A DNA stretch of 6,425 nucleotides from Frankiales bacterium. GTDB lineage: Bacteria; Actinomycetota; Actinomycetes; Mycobacteriales; SCTD01. The stretch is from the NCBI GenBank assembly GCA_025464695.1, contig JAODNQ010000129.1:1-6425 (forward strand), given 5' to 3'. Within the stretch, counting starts at the first letter, position 1. Every line of letters starts with the position of its first letter. Shown here one piece after another: positions 1 through 6,425 of this stretch. The position numbers and the translations under genes are program-made. The notes beneath the pieces were generated by a model. It did no database searches. It saw nothing but the letters and a program-made list of their open reading frames with translations, and was not told the origin of the DNA.

Positions 1-241
1 CACCTGCGGCGGCGGTGAGGACGAGCCACGTGTGGTCGCCGGCGCCGAGCACGCCGGTGCCCACGGCCACCAGGGACGCCACCGGCAGGCGGGTGCGCGC
101 CCGGGCGAGGAGGCTCTCGTGCCGGGCGACGGCGCGCTCGTGCTTGCGCACCAGCTTCGCCCGGGCGCGGTCGGCCACCTGCACCTCCCGCAGGACGGTC
201 GACACGACCTCCCGCCCGACGCGCTTGGCCAGCTCGCCCAC
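1..241 (-). CDS. PspM-like phage shock envelope stress membrane protein (N-terminal part; runs off the window)
   Basis: An open frame of 80 complete codons starts at a GTG two bases after the pspA stop codon and is cut by the left edge. Residues 1 to about 50 are charged and probably helical, rich in Arg, Lys, Glu and Ala (for example KLVRKHERAVARHESLLARA). A hydrophobic stretch follows at about 52-66 (LPVASLVAVGTGVLG), and a second begins near residue 69 and continues past the edge. A basic cytoplasmic helix followed by a membrane hairpin, directly after pspA, is the layout of actinobacterial PspM (Rv2743c in Mycobacterium tuberculosis), a membrane partner of PspA. The assignment rests on position and architecture, not on a motif. 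No clear Shine-Dalgarno precedes the GTG, so translation is probably coupled to pspA. It could instead be an unrelated small membrane protein. Confidence 0.6.
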   Translation of the reverse strand, partial: MGELAKRVGREVVSTVLREVQVADRARAKLVRKHERAVARHESLLARARTRLPVASLVAVGTGVLGAGDHTWLVLTAAAG

Positions 242-243
242 GA

Positions 244-1053
244 CTAGGAGGCGGGCGTCGCGGTGCCCTCGCCCGTCGCGGTGCCCTTGTCGAGCGACGG
301 CGCGGCCGCCGGCGGGACCGCGGCCTGCGTGCCGCCGCCCAGGCTCGCCCGGATCTGGTCGAGCCGCGACGCGCCGGCCATGTCGAGGCTGGACCGCTGC
401 ACCTCGAGCATCCGGCCCTCGACGCTGCTGCTGGACAGCTCCGCCGACCCGAGGGCCCGGGCGTAGCGGGTCTCGATCTTCTCGCGGACCTCGGCCAGGC
501 TCGGCGTGCTGCCCGACGCCGTGAGCTCCGACATGGACGCCATGGACGCCGACACCTGCTCCTGCATCTTGGCCTGGTCGAGCTGGCTGAGCAGCTGGGT
601 GCGCTCCGCGAGCTTGCTCTGCACGACCATCGCGTTGTTCTCGACGGCCTTCTTGGCCTGCTCGGCCGCCTTGAGGGCGCCGTCGTGCAGGCCCTTGAGG
701 TCCTCCATGGACTGCTCCGCGGCGACCAGCTGCGTGGCGAAGGCCTGCGCGGTCTGCTCGTAGCCCTGGGCCTTGGCCTCGTCGCCGGCGGTGCGGGCCT
801 GGTCGGCCAGCACCAGGGCCTGGCGGGCGCTCGACTGCAGCTTCTCGACCTCGGTCATCTGCCGGGCGAGCTTCATCTCGAGCTGCCGCTGGTTGCCGAT
901 GACCGCGGCGGCCTGCTGCGTCAGCGCCTGGTGCTGGCGCTGCGCCTCCTCGATGGCCTGCTGGATCTGGATCTTCGGGTCGGCGTACTCGTCGAGCTTG
1001 CCCGACATCAGCGCCATCATGTACTTCCAGCCCTTGACGAAGGGGTTGGCCAT
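244..1053 (-). CDS. pspA: PspA/IM30 family phage shock protein A
   Basis: This 269-residue protein belongs to the PspA/IM30/Vipp1 (ESCRT-III-like) family, which binds stressed inner membrane as oligomers and limits proton leakage. The N-terminal amphipathic segment (about 2-20, [19 protein letters not shown]) matches the membrane-binding helix, followed by the family-typical [18 protein letters not shown] at 21-38. A long, nearly uninterrupted coiled coil rich in Gln, Ala, Lys and Glu spans about 30-170, and further helices reach about 237. The last 30 residues are a low-complexity Ala/Pro/Gly/Thr tail. The ATG is chosen because the conserved N-terminus begins there and GGAG lies nine bases upstream; the frame stays open far upstream only because it is antisense-like sequence within the neighbouring genes. 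In mycobacteria PspA also binds and restrains ClgR. The clgR gene lies two genes upstream here, so the same feedback is plausible but inferred. Confidence 0.95.
   Translation of the reverse strand: MANPFVKGWKYMMALMSGKLDEYADPKIQIQQAIEEAQRQHQALTQQAAAVIGNQRQLEMKLARQMTEVEKLQSSARQALVLADQARTAGDEAKAQGYEQTAQAFATQLVAAEQSMEDLKGLHDGALKAAEQAKKAVENNAMVVQSKLAERTQLLSQLDQAKMQEQVSASMASMSELTASGSTPSLAEVREKIETRYARALGSAELSSSSVEGRMLEVQRSSLDMAGASRLDQIRASLGGGTQAAVPPAAAPSLDKGTATGEGTATPAS
256..287 (-). repeat. Short direct repeat inside the pspA 3' end
   Basis: The 14-base unit cgtcgcggtgccct (plus strand) occurs at 256-269 and again at 274-287, with a period of 18 bases. It encodes the repeated peptide GTAT in the disordered C-terminal tail of PspA ([13 protein letters not shown]). 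Because the period is a multiple of three, gain or loss of a unit would keep the frame. Confidence 0.7.
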
Positions 1054-1112
1054 CGGGTGCTCCGTCGCTCGTGGGCCGGGGCCCGGGTGCCGTGTCGAGG
1101 TGCCGCTGCGCC
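1054..1112 (-). promoter_or_regulatory. Leader between the coiled-coil gene and pspA, with the pspA ribosome binding site
   Basis: This 59-base gap is the only sizeable spacer in the left-hand gene block. On the minus strand it ends with GACGGAGCACCCG before the pspA ATG, giving a usable GGAG Shine-Dalgarno. It also holds a C/G-rich near-palindrome around 1074-1088. I see no convincing -10/-35 pair, so pspA is probably read through from upstream, although an internal promoter cannot be excluded. Confidence 0.4.
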
Positions 1113-1910
1113 TCAGTCTGTCAGGCCCGGCGGCGTGCGCCCAGAGGGTCCGGCGGCGAGGGCACCGCGGCTCAGCGCCTCGGCCTCGGCCAGCCCCTCG
1201 CGCAGCCCCTCCAGCTCGCTCGACAGGGCGGCGACCTGCGCGGTCGGGTCGTCCAGGCCGGGGCCGGTCCCGGCCAGCGCGACGAGCTCGAGCAGGCGGG
1301 TCTCGAGGCCCTCGAGGCCGAGCGCCACCGCCTGCATGCGGGCCAGCAGGGTCGTGCGGGCGTCGAGCAGGCGGCGGTGCACCGCCAGCCGGTCGGCGAC
1401 GGCGGCCGCGCCCCGTGCGAGGTCGGAGCGGACCTCCGGCGACGACGCCCGGGCGGCCCGCGCCTCGAGGTCGGCCGCCTCGGCCGCGAGCCGGCCGACG
1501 TCGAGCCGGGCGAGGACGTCGTCGAGGGCGGCGACCTGCCCGGCCAGCCGCTCGAGGACCTCGACGGTGGCCCCCGCTTCGCCCGCGGCGCGCGTGACGG
1601 GCAGCTGCAGGGCCGACGGCGGGGTCACGTGGCGCAGCGCCTCGAGCGCGATCTCGGCCCGGTTCAGCCAGTGGGCGGCGTCGCTGTCCGCGCCGGGCCG
1701 GCGCACCGGCGGCCGGGCGTCGTCGCGCCCCCTGCCGAGGAGCAGCCCGCTCACCGCCTTGACCCCGAGGACGCCGACGCCGACGCCGATCCCGACCGGC
1801 AGGGCGGCCGCCCCCACCGCCGTGCCGGCCAGCACGGCCCAGGCCATGCCGCCGGACAGGCCGCCCACGAGCAGCCCCCAGGGGTCGCGGAGCTCGTCGA
1901 GGAGGGACAC
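1113..1910 (-). CDS. Uncharacterised membrane protein with N-terminal transmembrane hairpin and helical C-terminal part
   Basis: I do not recognise this 265-residue protein as a named family. After a conserved-looking start ([12 protein letters not shown]), two glycine/alanine-rich hydrophobic stretches at about 11-32 and 33-58 form a probable membrane hairpin. A charged, proline-containing linker follows (about 60-77), then mostly helical sequence from about 80 to 250, rich in Ala, Leu, Glu and Arg with coiled-coil character near 115-210 and 222-250. The tail (251-265) is flexible. There are no cysteines and no visible catalytic motif, so a structural or adaptor role is more likely than an enzyme. 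The GTG start lies three bases after the stop of the solute-binding/VWA gene and lacks a strong Shine-Dalgarno, which suggests translational coupling and a shared function. The layout loosely resembles XpaC-type proteins, but I cannot show homology. Confidence 0.75.
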   Translation of the reverse strand: MSLLDELRDPWGLLVGGLSGGMAWAVLAGTAVGAAALPVGIGVGVGVLGVKAVSGLLLGRGRDDARPPVRRPGADSDAAHWLNRAEIALEALRHVTPPSALQLPVTRAAGEAGATVEVLERLAGQVAALDDVLARLDVGRLAAEAADLEARAARASSPEVRSDLARGAAAVADRLAVHRRLLDARTTLLARMQAVALGLEGLETRLLELVALAGTGPGLDDPTAQVAALSSELEGLREGLAEAEALSRGALAAGPSGRTPPGLTD

Positions 1911-1913
1911 GGA

Positions 1914-3725
1914 CTAGAAGTTCGACAGGACGGCGGTGAGCACGCGGTCGAGCGAGGCGGGGTCGGAGGCGTCGTAGGCCGCCGCCCGGGTGGCGTCGGC
2001 GATGGTGGTCAGCTCGACCAGGTCGGCGTCGTCGCCGTAGGCGATGGGGAAGACGCGGACGGCGCGGTCGGCGTCCTCGGCGGTCAGCGCCCGGGTGAGG
2101 GAGCCGAGGTCGCTGTCGGCGGGGTACTCGTTGCGACCGTCCGTGAGCACGACGACGGCGTTGATCCGGGAGGCGTCGAAGCCCCGCTCGAGGGCGGCCG
2201 CCGCAGCCCGGGTGGTGGCGTACAGGCCGGTGCCGCCGGTCGGGACGAGGTCGGCGATCTGCGCGCGCAGCGCCGCCTTCTGCCGCCCCACCGGCCCGAA
2301 CGGCACGAGCTGCCGGTAGGGCTTGCTGCCGTCCTGGCCGGTGGAGAACACCCAGAGCGCGACCTCGTCGTCGGCGGCCAGCAGGTCGAGCGACCGCGAC
2401 GCCGCCTCCTTCGCCAGCTCGAGCTTGGAGCGGCCCTCCTTGCCCACCGACTCCCCCATCGAACCCGACACGTCCAGCACCACGAGCACCTTGGCCCGCT
2501 TGCGCAGCGCGTTCCAGGACTTCTGCACGGCCGCGAGCACGGGCGGCGACGGGGCGCCGAGCACGACCTTCGGCTGACCGGGCAGCAGGCCCTGGGCCGG
2601 CACGATCTGCGGCCCGGTGCGGCCGTCGAAGGAGCGGAAGGCGGCGCCGGCGAAGCGCTGCTGCGGGCCGCTGCCCTGCGCGTAGGCGAGGAAGTCGGCG
2701 GCGACCGCGCGCTTCGCGTCGTCGACGTAGGGGGCCTGGAGCACCACCCAGGGGTTGTCGCTGAGCAGCGTCCCCTCCTTCGGGTACACCGCGACCAGCG
2801 GCGTGCGCGGCTTCGGGTGCTGACCCAGGGTGGCGGGGTCGCCGCTGGGGTTGCCCTGGTTGTAGTCCCAGACCGACTTCTCCTCGACCGTCACCGCACT
2901 GACGTAGGTCAGGCCCTGCCCGGCGTCGTCGGCCTTCTGCAGGTTCGACAGGAAGGTCAGCGTCGTGTCGCCGTAGTGGACGACCGAGCCCTCGACCGCC
3001 TTGACGTAGGCCTGGACGGCCGGCTTCGCGAGGTCGGTGGCCTGCAGGTCGCTCGACAGGCCGGTGGCGGCGAAGTAGGCGCCCACGGTGGCGTTCAGGC
3101 CCGACGTCGAGACGCCCGGGTTGGTCTTGCCGAGCTTGAAGGCGCCGTACGGCTTGCCGAAGCGCCCCCACCCGCGGGGGTCCTTGGCGAGGGCGAGGAC
3201 GTCGCCCCAGCCGATCGGGGTCGCCGGCCAGCCGAGCGCCTCGGCCATCGGCTTCGGCATGGCGATGACCAGCGGGGTCCTCGCCAGGGAAGGCAGCGCG
3301 GCGTCGCCGACGAGGTCGGGGGCGTCGCGTGCGGTGGTGGCCTGGCGCAGCAGGCCGGTCCACGACGTCGAGGCGGGGCTCCAGACGTCGGGGACGGGGC
3401 CGTCGGTGCGGGCGTCCCAGCCGCGGGCGAGCGCCTCGGTCGCGGCGCCGCTGGCCTTGCTCGTGACCTCGACCCGGGCGCACCGGCCGCCGACGTCGCG
3501 GTCGGCCTTGCCGTAGTCGGCGGCCACCGCCTTGAGCAGCGCGGCCTTCTCCGAGGACGCCGCGACCTGCACGGTCACGCAGTCGCCGCGACCGGCCGAC
3601 GCCGCCGGCCTGTCGCCCGACCCGCCGTCCGTGCCGGACCCGCCGGCCAACCCGCGGACGGCCAGCACCGCGGCGATCCCGACGGCGGCCGCGACCACGA
3701 GCGGGACCCGGCTCCGACCCGCCAC
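1914..3725 (-). CDS. Membrane-anchored substrate-binding and von Willebrand A (VWA) domain protein
   Basis: The 603-residue protein begins with a short basic stretch and one hydrophobic segment (about 7-25), a signal anchor or signal peptide, then a Gly/Ser/Asp linker. Residues about 48-390 look like a type 2 extracellular solute-binding domain ([11 protein letters not shown] at 112-122, [17 protein letters not shown] at 150-166, SDNPWVVL at 322-329). Residues about 411-603 form a VWA domain with an intact metal-ion-dependent adhesion site: DVSGS at 418-422, Thr499 in PTGGTG, and Asp529 in LTDG. It should face the outside of the membrane and bind ligands or proteins through Mg2+. No ABC permease or ATPase gene is present, so a transport role is unlikely. 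The GTG start is taken because the signal segment follows at once; a G-run and an upstream AGGAG precede it. The ligand is unknown. Confidence 0.88.
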   Translation of the reverse strand: MAGRSRVPLVVAAAVGIAAVLAVRGLAGGSGTDGGSGDRPAASAGRGDCVTVQVAASSEKAALLKAVAADYGKADRDVGGRCARVEVTSKASGAATEALARGWDARTDGPVPDVWSPASTSWTGLLRQATTARDAPDLVGDAALPSLARTPLVIAMPKPMAEALGWPATPIGWGDVLALAKDPRGWGRFGKPYGAFKLGKTNPGVSTSGLNATVGAYFAATGLSSDLQATDLAKPAVQAYVKAVEGSVVHYGDTTLTFLSNLQKADDAGQGLTYVSAVTVEEKSVWDYNQGNPSGDPATLGQHPKPRTPLVAVYPKEGTLLSDNPWVVLQAPYVDDAKRAVAADFLAYAQGSGPQQRFAGAAFRSFDGRTGPQIVPAQGLLPGQPKVVLGAPSPPVLAAVQKSWNALRKRAKVLVVLDVSGSMGESVGKEGRSKLELAKEAASRSLDLLAADDEVALWVFSTGQDGSKPYRQLVPFGPVGRQKAALRAQIADLVPTGGTGLYATTRAAAAALERGFDASRINAVVVLTDGRNEYPADSDLGSLTRALTAEDADRAVRVFPIAYGDDADLVELTTIADATRAAAYDASDPASLDRVLTAVLSNF

Positions 3726-3744
3726 GAGACCCCCCGGCTCCTGT

Positions 3745-3766
3745 GCGCGCCCCGGTCAGGGCGCGC
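3745..3766 (-). promoter_or_regulatory. GC-rich hairpin in the leader of the substrate-binding/VWA gene
   Basis: GCGCGCCC at 3745-3752 and GGGCGCGC at 3759-3766 are perfect complements around a six-base loop (CGGTCA). The transcript would fold it just before the AGGAG and G-run that precede the GTG at 3725. There is no U tract after it on the minus strand, so it is not a classic intrinsic terminator. It could be an attenuating or stabilising hairpin after clgR, or a protein-binding palindrome. Confidence 0.45.
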
Positions 3767-3775
3767 GGCAGATGC

Positions 3776-3791
3776 TCGCACGCCGGTGCGA
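3776..3791. promoter_or_regulatory. Inverted repeat, possible operator
   Basis: TCGCAC-GCCG-GTGCGA is a perfect 6-4-6 inverted repeat in the 88-base gap between clgR and the solute-binding/VWA gene. Its place upstream of the VWA gene and just after the regulator gene suits an operator. The half-site contains CGC/GCG as in ClgR boxes, but the spacing does not match the CGC-N5-GCG form I recall for that family, so assigning it to ClgR is speculative. Confidence 0.35.
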
Positions 3792-3813
3792 CAGGAGCGG
3801 GGGTGCGCCCGGG

Positions 3814-4149
3814 TCAGGCAGCAGCGACGACGTCGCGCGCGGCCCGGACCTGCGCGACGGAGAGCACCTGCGGCACAGCGCCGCCGAGGACGCCGGGGAC
3901 CGGCACCGGCTCGGGCTCGATGACCGACAGCGTCTCGCTGACCTCGCGCAGGACGTCGGAGAGCCGGACGCCGAGGGCGCGGCAGATGCTGGCGAGCAGC
4001 TCCGACGACGCCTCCTTCTGCCCGCGCTCGACCTCGGACAGGTACCCGAGGCTGACCCGGGCGGCACTGGAGACCTCACGCAGGGTGCGCTGCTGGCGCA
4101 GCCGCGTCTCGCGCAGAGCGTCGCCGAGCAGGGTGCGGAGCACTGCCAA
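3814..4149 (-). CDS. clgR: ClgR-type XRE family transcriptional regulator
   Basis: This 111-residue regulator carries a Cro/CI-type helix-turn-helix at about 8-66, with the signature [20 protein letters not shown] and [21 protein letters not shown] typical of ClgR, the actinobacterial activator of clp protease genes and, in mycobacteria, of the pspA operon. The TTG at 4149 is preferred: the protein then begins [14 protein letters not shown], aligning with the start of Streptomyces ClgR as I recall it, and GGAGG sits eight bases upstream. The GTG at 4143 is the alternative and is too far from that site; a frame extending to 4278 has no family-like sequence. A Pro/Val/Gly linker (about 79-96) leads to a C-terminus of DVVAAA. 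Terminal alanines in ClgR and PopR are Clp protease recognition tails, so this protein is probably kept low by proteolysis. Confidence 0.93.
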   Translation of the reverse strand: MAVLRTLLGDALRETRLRQQRTLREVSSAARVSLGYLSEVERGQKEASSELLASICRALGVRLSDVLREVSETLSVIEPEPVPVPGVLGGAVPQVLSVAQVRAARDVVAAA

Positions 4150-4292
4150 CCCACCCACCTCCCGAGACGTCGTCGCCGACCGTGTCGTAGCCGCCGTGGA
4201 CTGCACCGTACCCGCGGTCCCGGGGCGGGGCACCCGGGCCGTGCGAGTCGTGTGGCTCGTCCGCGCTGAGCACAACACTCGGCGTGTCGCGG
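4150..4292 (-). promoter_or_regulatory. clgR upstream region: probable promoter area, ribosome binding site and hairpin
   Basis: This 143-base gap is the largest in the window and the most likely place for a promoter driving clgR and the stress genes. Minus-strand TACGGT (complement of 4205-4210) fits a TANNNT -10 element and would give a leader of about 50 bases, but no good -35 lies 16-18 bases upstream (GC-rich, TGCCCC or GTGCCC), so it is weak or activator dependent. The GGAGG at 4158-4162 is a strong Shine-Dalgarno that supports the TTG start of clgR. I found no exact ClgR-box match here. Confidence 0.4.
4216..4240 (-). terminator. GC-rich hairpin after cinA
   Basis: GG-T-CCCGGG at 4216-4224 pairs with CCCGGG-CC at 4233-4240, giving an eight-pair stem with one bulged T and an eight-base loop. 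It lies 53 bases past the cinA stop codon. It lacks a U tract, so it would be at best a hairpin-only terminator. It also overlaps the spacer and -35 position of the weak candidate clgR promoter, so it may act at the DNA level instead. Confidence 0.3.
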
Positions 4293-5507
4293 CTAGTCCG
4301 TGCGGCTCAGCGTGCGCCGCAGCTGGTCCAGCGCCGTCGTGACGGCCAGCGCGCGCACCCGCTCGCGGTCGCCGGGCAGCCGCACCGACCGCACCCGCAC
4401 GCCGGCGGGGCCCGCCACGCCGACGTGGAGCGTCCCGGGCGGGTGCCCCTCCTGCGGGTCGGGCCCGGCGACGCCGGTCAGCGCCACCCCGTACGTCGCC
4501 CCGGTGCGCTGCCGGACGCCGTCGGCGAGCGCCTCCGCCGTCTGCGGGCTGACCGCGCCGTGCTCGGCCAGGAGCTGCTCCGGGACGCCGGCCAGGGTCG
4601 CCTTGAGCGCGGTGGCGTACACGAGCACACCGCCCACGAAGCCCTCCGACGAGCCGGGCTCGCTGCTCAGCGCCGCGCCCAGCAGCCCGCCGGTCAGCGA
4701 CTCGGCCACGGCCACCGTCTCCCCCCGCGCCCGCAGGAGCCGGTGGACGACGCCGGGCAGGGTGTCGCCGTCGCGGCCCCAGACGTCGTCGCCGAGCGCT
4801 GCCGCGGCAGCCTCGGCGAGCGGGACGAGGGCGGCGTCGTCGCTGCCGGTGAAGCGGACCCGCACGACCCCGCCGCCGGCCAGGTAGGCCAGCTGCACGC
4901 CCGCGGGGACGGCGACCACGGCCTCGACCCGCTCGGCGACCTGCGACTCGCCCGTGCCGGCGCAGTGCAGCTGCCGGGTGTGCAGGACCGTGCCGCTGAG
5001 CGCAGCGAGCTCGGGCAGGACCGATGCCGCGACCGCCCGCATCTCGTGCGGCGGCCCGGGGACGGCGAGCACGAGCTTGCCGCCCACCTCGAGCCGCAGC
5101 CCGGGAGCGGTGCCCACCGGGTTGTCGAGCACGCGGGCCCCGCGCGGGACGTCGGCCTGGCGCAGCACCGCCTCGGGCATGTCGTAGCCGAAGGCCGCGA
5201 ACTTCTGGCGCAGCTGCGCCTCGATCTCCGGGCGCCGGTCCTGCTCGACCCCGGCCACGAGGGCGACGGCGTCGCGGGTGAGGTCGTCGACCGTCGGCCC
5301 CAGCCCTCCCGTGACGACCACGACGTCGGCGTCCTCGAGAGCCCGGCGCAGCGCCCGCGCCAGTCGGTCGACGTCGTCACCGACCATCGCCGAGTGCACG
5401 ACCTGCACCCCGACGGCGGCGAGCTGCTCGCCCAGCCAGGCGGCGTTGCTGTTGACGATGTCGCCGAGCAGGAGCTCGTCACCCACCGCCAGGACTGCTC
5501 CGAGCAT
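4293..5507 (-). CDS. cinA: CinA family protein with C-terminal nicotinamide-mononucleotide amidohydrolase domain
   Basis: The 404-residue protein has the full two-domain CinA layout and usual length. The N-terminal MoaB/MogA-like domain (about 1-168) shows [13 protein letters not shown] (9-21), [14 protein letters not shown] (66-79) and VPGPPHEM (149-156); in characterised homologues it is an ADP-ribose pyrophosphatase. After a linker region, the C-terminal PncC-like domain (about 255-400) shows AESLTGG (268-274), [13 protein letters not shown] (286-298) with Lys302, and LTGVAGPD (343-350), the motifs of enzymes that deamidate NMN to NaMN in pyridine nucleotide salvage. The ATG lies two bases after the pgsA stop, and the pgsA end supplies GAGGAG as ribosome binding site, so the two are probably co-translated. 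The family also has a loose link to competence and recA, but recA is not in this window. Confidence 0.96.
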   Translation of the reverse strand: MLGAVLAVGDELLLGDIVNSNAAWLGEQLAAVGVQVVHSAMVGDDVDRLARALRRALEDADVVVVTGGLGPTVDDLTRDAVALVAGVEQDRRPEIEAQLRQKFAAFGYDMPEAVLRQADVPRGARVLDNPVGTAPGLRLEVGGKLVLAVPGPPHEMRAVAASVLPELAALSGTVLHTRQLHCAGTGESQVAERVEAVVAVPAGVQLAYLAGGGVVRVRFTGSDDAALVPLAEAAAAALGDDVWGRDGDTLPGVVHRLLRARGETVAVAESLTGGLLGAALSSEPGSSEGFVGGVLVYATALKATLAGVPEQLLAEHGAVSPQTAEALADGVRQRTGATYGVALTGVAGPDPQEGHPPGTLHVGVAGPAGVRVRSVRLPGDRERVRALAVTTALDQLRRTLSRTD

Positions 5508-5509
5508 CG

Positions 5510-6079
5510 CTAGCTCCTCTTCCGGGCAGTGCGGGCACTCCCCCGCCGCAGGCGCCGCGCCTGCACCAGGTAGTCCACCCCGGTGACCACCGTGACCGCC
5601 ACCGCGAGCGCCATCACGACCTCCGGCAGCGGGCCGAGGTCGACCGGCACGACGTACAGCCCGATGGCCAGGCCCTGCAGCGCCGTCTTCCCCTTGCCCC
5701 CGCGGCTGACCGGCAGGTCGCCGTGCCGGACGAGCGCCGCCCGCAGCACGGTGACGCCGATCTCGCGTCCCATCACGACGACGGTGACCCACCAGGACAG
5801 CTCGTCGAGCAGGCTCAGCGACACGAGCGCCGCCCCGGTGAGGGCCTTGTCGGCCAACGGGTCCGCGATCGAGCCGAACCGGGTGACCAGGCCGCGCTCG
5901 CGGGCGATGCGGCCGTCGACCCGGTCGGTGTAGGCCGCCAGCACGAAGACGACGAGGGCGGCCCAGCGCTCGGCGTCGCCGTCGAGCAGGAGCAGCGCGG
6001 CGAAGACCGGGACCAGCAGCAGGCGCAGGACGGTGAGGGCGTTGGCGACGTTCAGGGTGGGGACGGGCTGCCCGGTCAC
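5510..6079 (-). CDS. pgsA: CDP-diacylglycerol-glycerol-3-phosphate 3-phosphatidyltransferase
   Basis: The 189-residue integral membrane enzyme makes phosphatidylglycerol phosphate from CDP-diacylglycerol and glycerol-3-phosphate, the committed step to phosphatidylglycerol and cardiolipin. The CDP-alcohol phosphotransferase signature D(x2)DG(x2)AR(x8)G(x3)D(x3)D is complete: Asp52, Asp55, Gly56, Ala59, Arg60, Gly69, Asp73 and Asp77. LNVANALTVLRLLLVPVFA near the N-terminus and hydrophobic spans at about 13-33, 39-51, 80-104 and 150-171 fit the family's membrane core; the C-terminus is basic. The start is GTG, one base after the rimO stop (TGAGGTG), with no good Shine-Dalgarno, so translation is probably coupled. 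The neighbourhood matches pgsA3 (Rv2746c) beside clgR in Mycobacterium tuberculosis. Other CDP-alcohol transferases share the signature, but length and context favour PgsA. Confidence 0.94.
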   Translation of the reverse strand: MTGQPVPTLNVANALTVLRLLLVPVFAALLLLDGDAERWAALVVFVLAAYTDRVDGRIARERGLVTRFGSIADPLADKALTGAALVSLSLLDELSWWVTVVVMGREIGVTVLRAALVRHGDLPVSRGGKGKTALQGLAIGLYVVPVDLGPLPEVVMALAVAVTVVTGVDYLVQARRLRRGSARTARKRS

Positions 6080-6080
6080 C

Positions 6081-6425
6081 TCAGGCGCGGACGAGCACAG
6101 CCGCCGGCACGGCGACGGCGACGAGGTCGACTCCCTCGCTGCCGACGACCTCAGCCTCGACGACCTCGCCGACGCGAGCGCCTCCGGTCCCGGACACCCG
6201 GGTGCTGCCGTCGACCTCGGGCGCCTGGTGCGCGGCGCGGCCCTCGCCGTCCTCGGACTCGACCAGCACGGACACCCGCTCGCCGATGCGCTCCTCGGCG
6301 CGCTGGCTGGTCAGCTCCTCGACGAGGTCCTGCAGCCGCGCGACCCGCTCGTCGACGACGTCCTGCGGCAGGTGGTCCGGCAGGCCCTCGGCCTCGGTGC
6401 CGTCCTCGTCGGAGTACCCGAACAC
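6081..6425 (-). CDS. rimO: Ribosomal protein S12 methylthiotransferase RimO (C-terminal end; gene begins outside the window)
   Basis: Only the last 114 residues are present; the GTG at the edge encodes an internal Val of [13 protein letters not shown] and is not a start. RimO is a radical-SAM enzyme that methylthiolates an aspartate of ribosomal protein uS12. The visible part holds the end of the catalytic region ([11 protein letters not shown], family-typical), a helix ([20 protein letters not shown]) and the C-terminal TRAM domain (about 45-113), with [22 protein letters not shown] and [10 protein letters not shown], which distinguishes RimO from MiaB. The iron-sulfur CxxxCxxC region lies outside the window. 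It ends one base before the pgsA start. Confidence 0.93.
   Translation of the reverse strand: MFGYSDEDGTEAEGLPDHLPQDVVDERVARLQDLVEELTSQRAEERIGERVSVLVESEDGEGRAAHQAPEVDGSTRVSGTGGARVGEVVEAEVVGSEGVDLVAVAVPAAVLVRA

Noticed and set aside
1054..3483. Minus-strand frame extending pspA upstream by more than 800 codons
   Set aside because: The upstream part is Arg/Gly/Pro-rich out-of-frame reading of the VWA and coiled-coil genes. PspA has its conserved N-terminus and a ribosome binding site at the ATG at 1053.
1914..3725. Nutrient ABC-transporter binding protein
   Set aside because: No permease or ATPase gene is adjacent, there is no lipobox cysteine, and the C-terminal third is a complete VWA domain.
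1071..3923. Plus-strand open frame of about 950 codons
   Set aside because: It lies antisense to three or four well-supported genes, is dominated by Gly, Arg, Val and Ala with no domain motif, and is what high-GC third-position bias produces on the opposite strand.
4150..4278. N-terminal extension of ClgR to the ATG at 4278
   Set aside because: The extra 43 residues are Thr/Arg/Ala-rich without family similarity, the extension covers the Shine-Dalgarno, and family members start at the position of the TTG at 4149.
4284..5513. Plus-strand frame of 409 codons opposite cinA
   Set aside because: Antisense shadow: low-complexity Arg/Gly/His/Pro-rich translation with no recognisable domain, opposite a gene with complete catalytic motifs.
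5508..5792. Longer cinA frame starting at 5792
   Set aside because: It runs through pgsA in another frame. The CinA family N-terminus begins at the ATG at 5507 with GAGGAG just upstream.
1..6425. Mobile elements, CRISPR arrays, tRNA or rRNA genes
   Set aside because: I saw no transposase or integrase motif, no regularly spaced repeats, no attachment-site duplication and no tRNA or rRNA-like sequence. Composition is uniform across the window.

Overview
The window is very GC-rich with strong G/C bias at third codon positions, uses GTG and TTG starts, and carries a gene order typical of Actinobacteria. It looks like a chromosomal segment of a high-GC actinomycete; the genus cannot be told from the sequence. 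Every gene I can support lies on the minus strand, so transcription runs from high to low coordinates. The plus-strand open frames, including one of about 2.85 kb, are antisense shadows.

Right part (6425 to 4293): the end of rimO (ribosomal protein S12 methylthiotransferase), then pgsA (phosphatidylglycerophosphate synthase) and cinA (competence/damage-inducible family, NMN amidohydrolase domain). Gaps of one and two bases separate them, so they are probably one co-transcribed housekeeping unit.

Middle (4292 to 3726): a 143-base gap with a GC hairpin and a possible weak promoter, then clgR, an XRE-type regulator best read from a TTG start and ending in an alanine tail that resembles a Clp protease degron. 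An 88-base gap with two inverted repeats follows.

Left part (3725 to 1): a membrane-anchored extracytoplasmic protein that joins a solute-binding-protein-like domain to a von Willebrand A domain with an intact metal site; a small unassigned protein with an N-terminal membrane hairpin and a helical C-terminal part; pspA; and the first 80 codons of a PspM-like membrane protein cut by the window edge. The order pgsA-clgR-pspA-membrane protein matches the mycobacterial envelope-stress (Psp) locus Rv2746c to Rv2743c, with cinA added before clgR and two extra genes placed between clgR and pspA. The working model, which is inference, is a ClgR-controlled envelope-stress operon in which the two extra proteins extend the PspA/PspM membrane-protection machinery to the outer face of the membrane.
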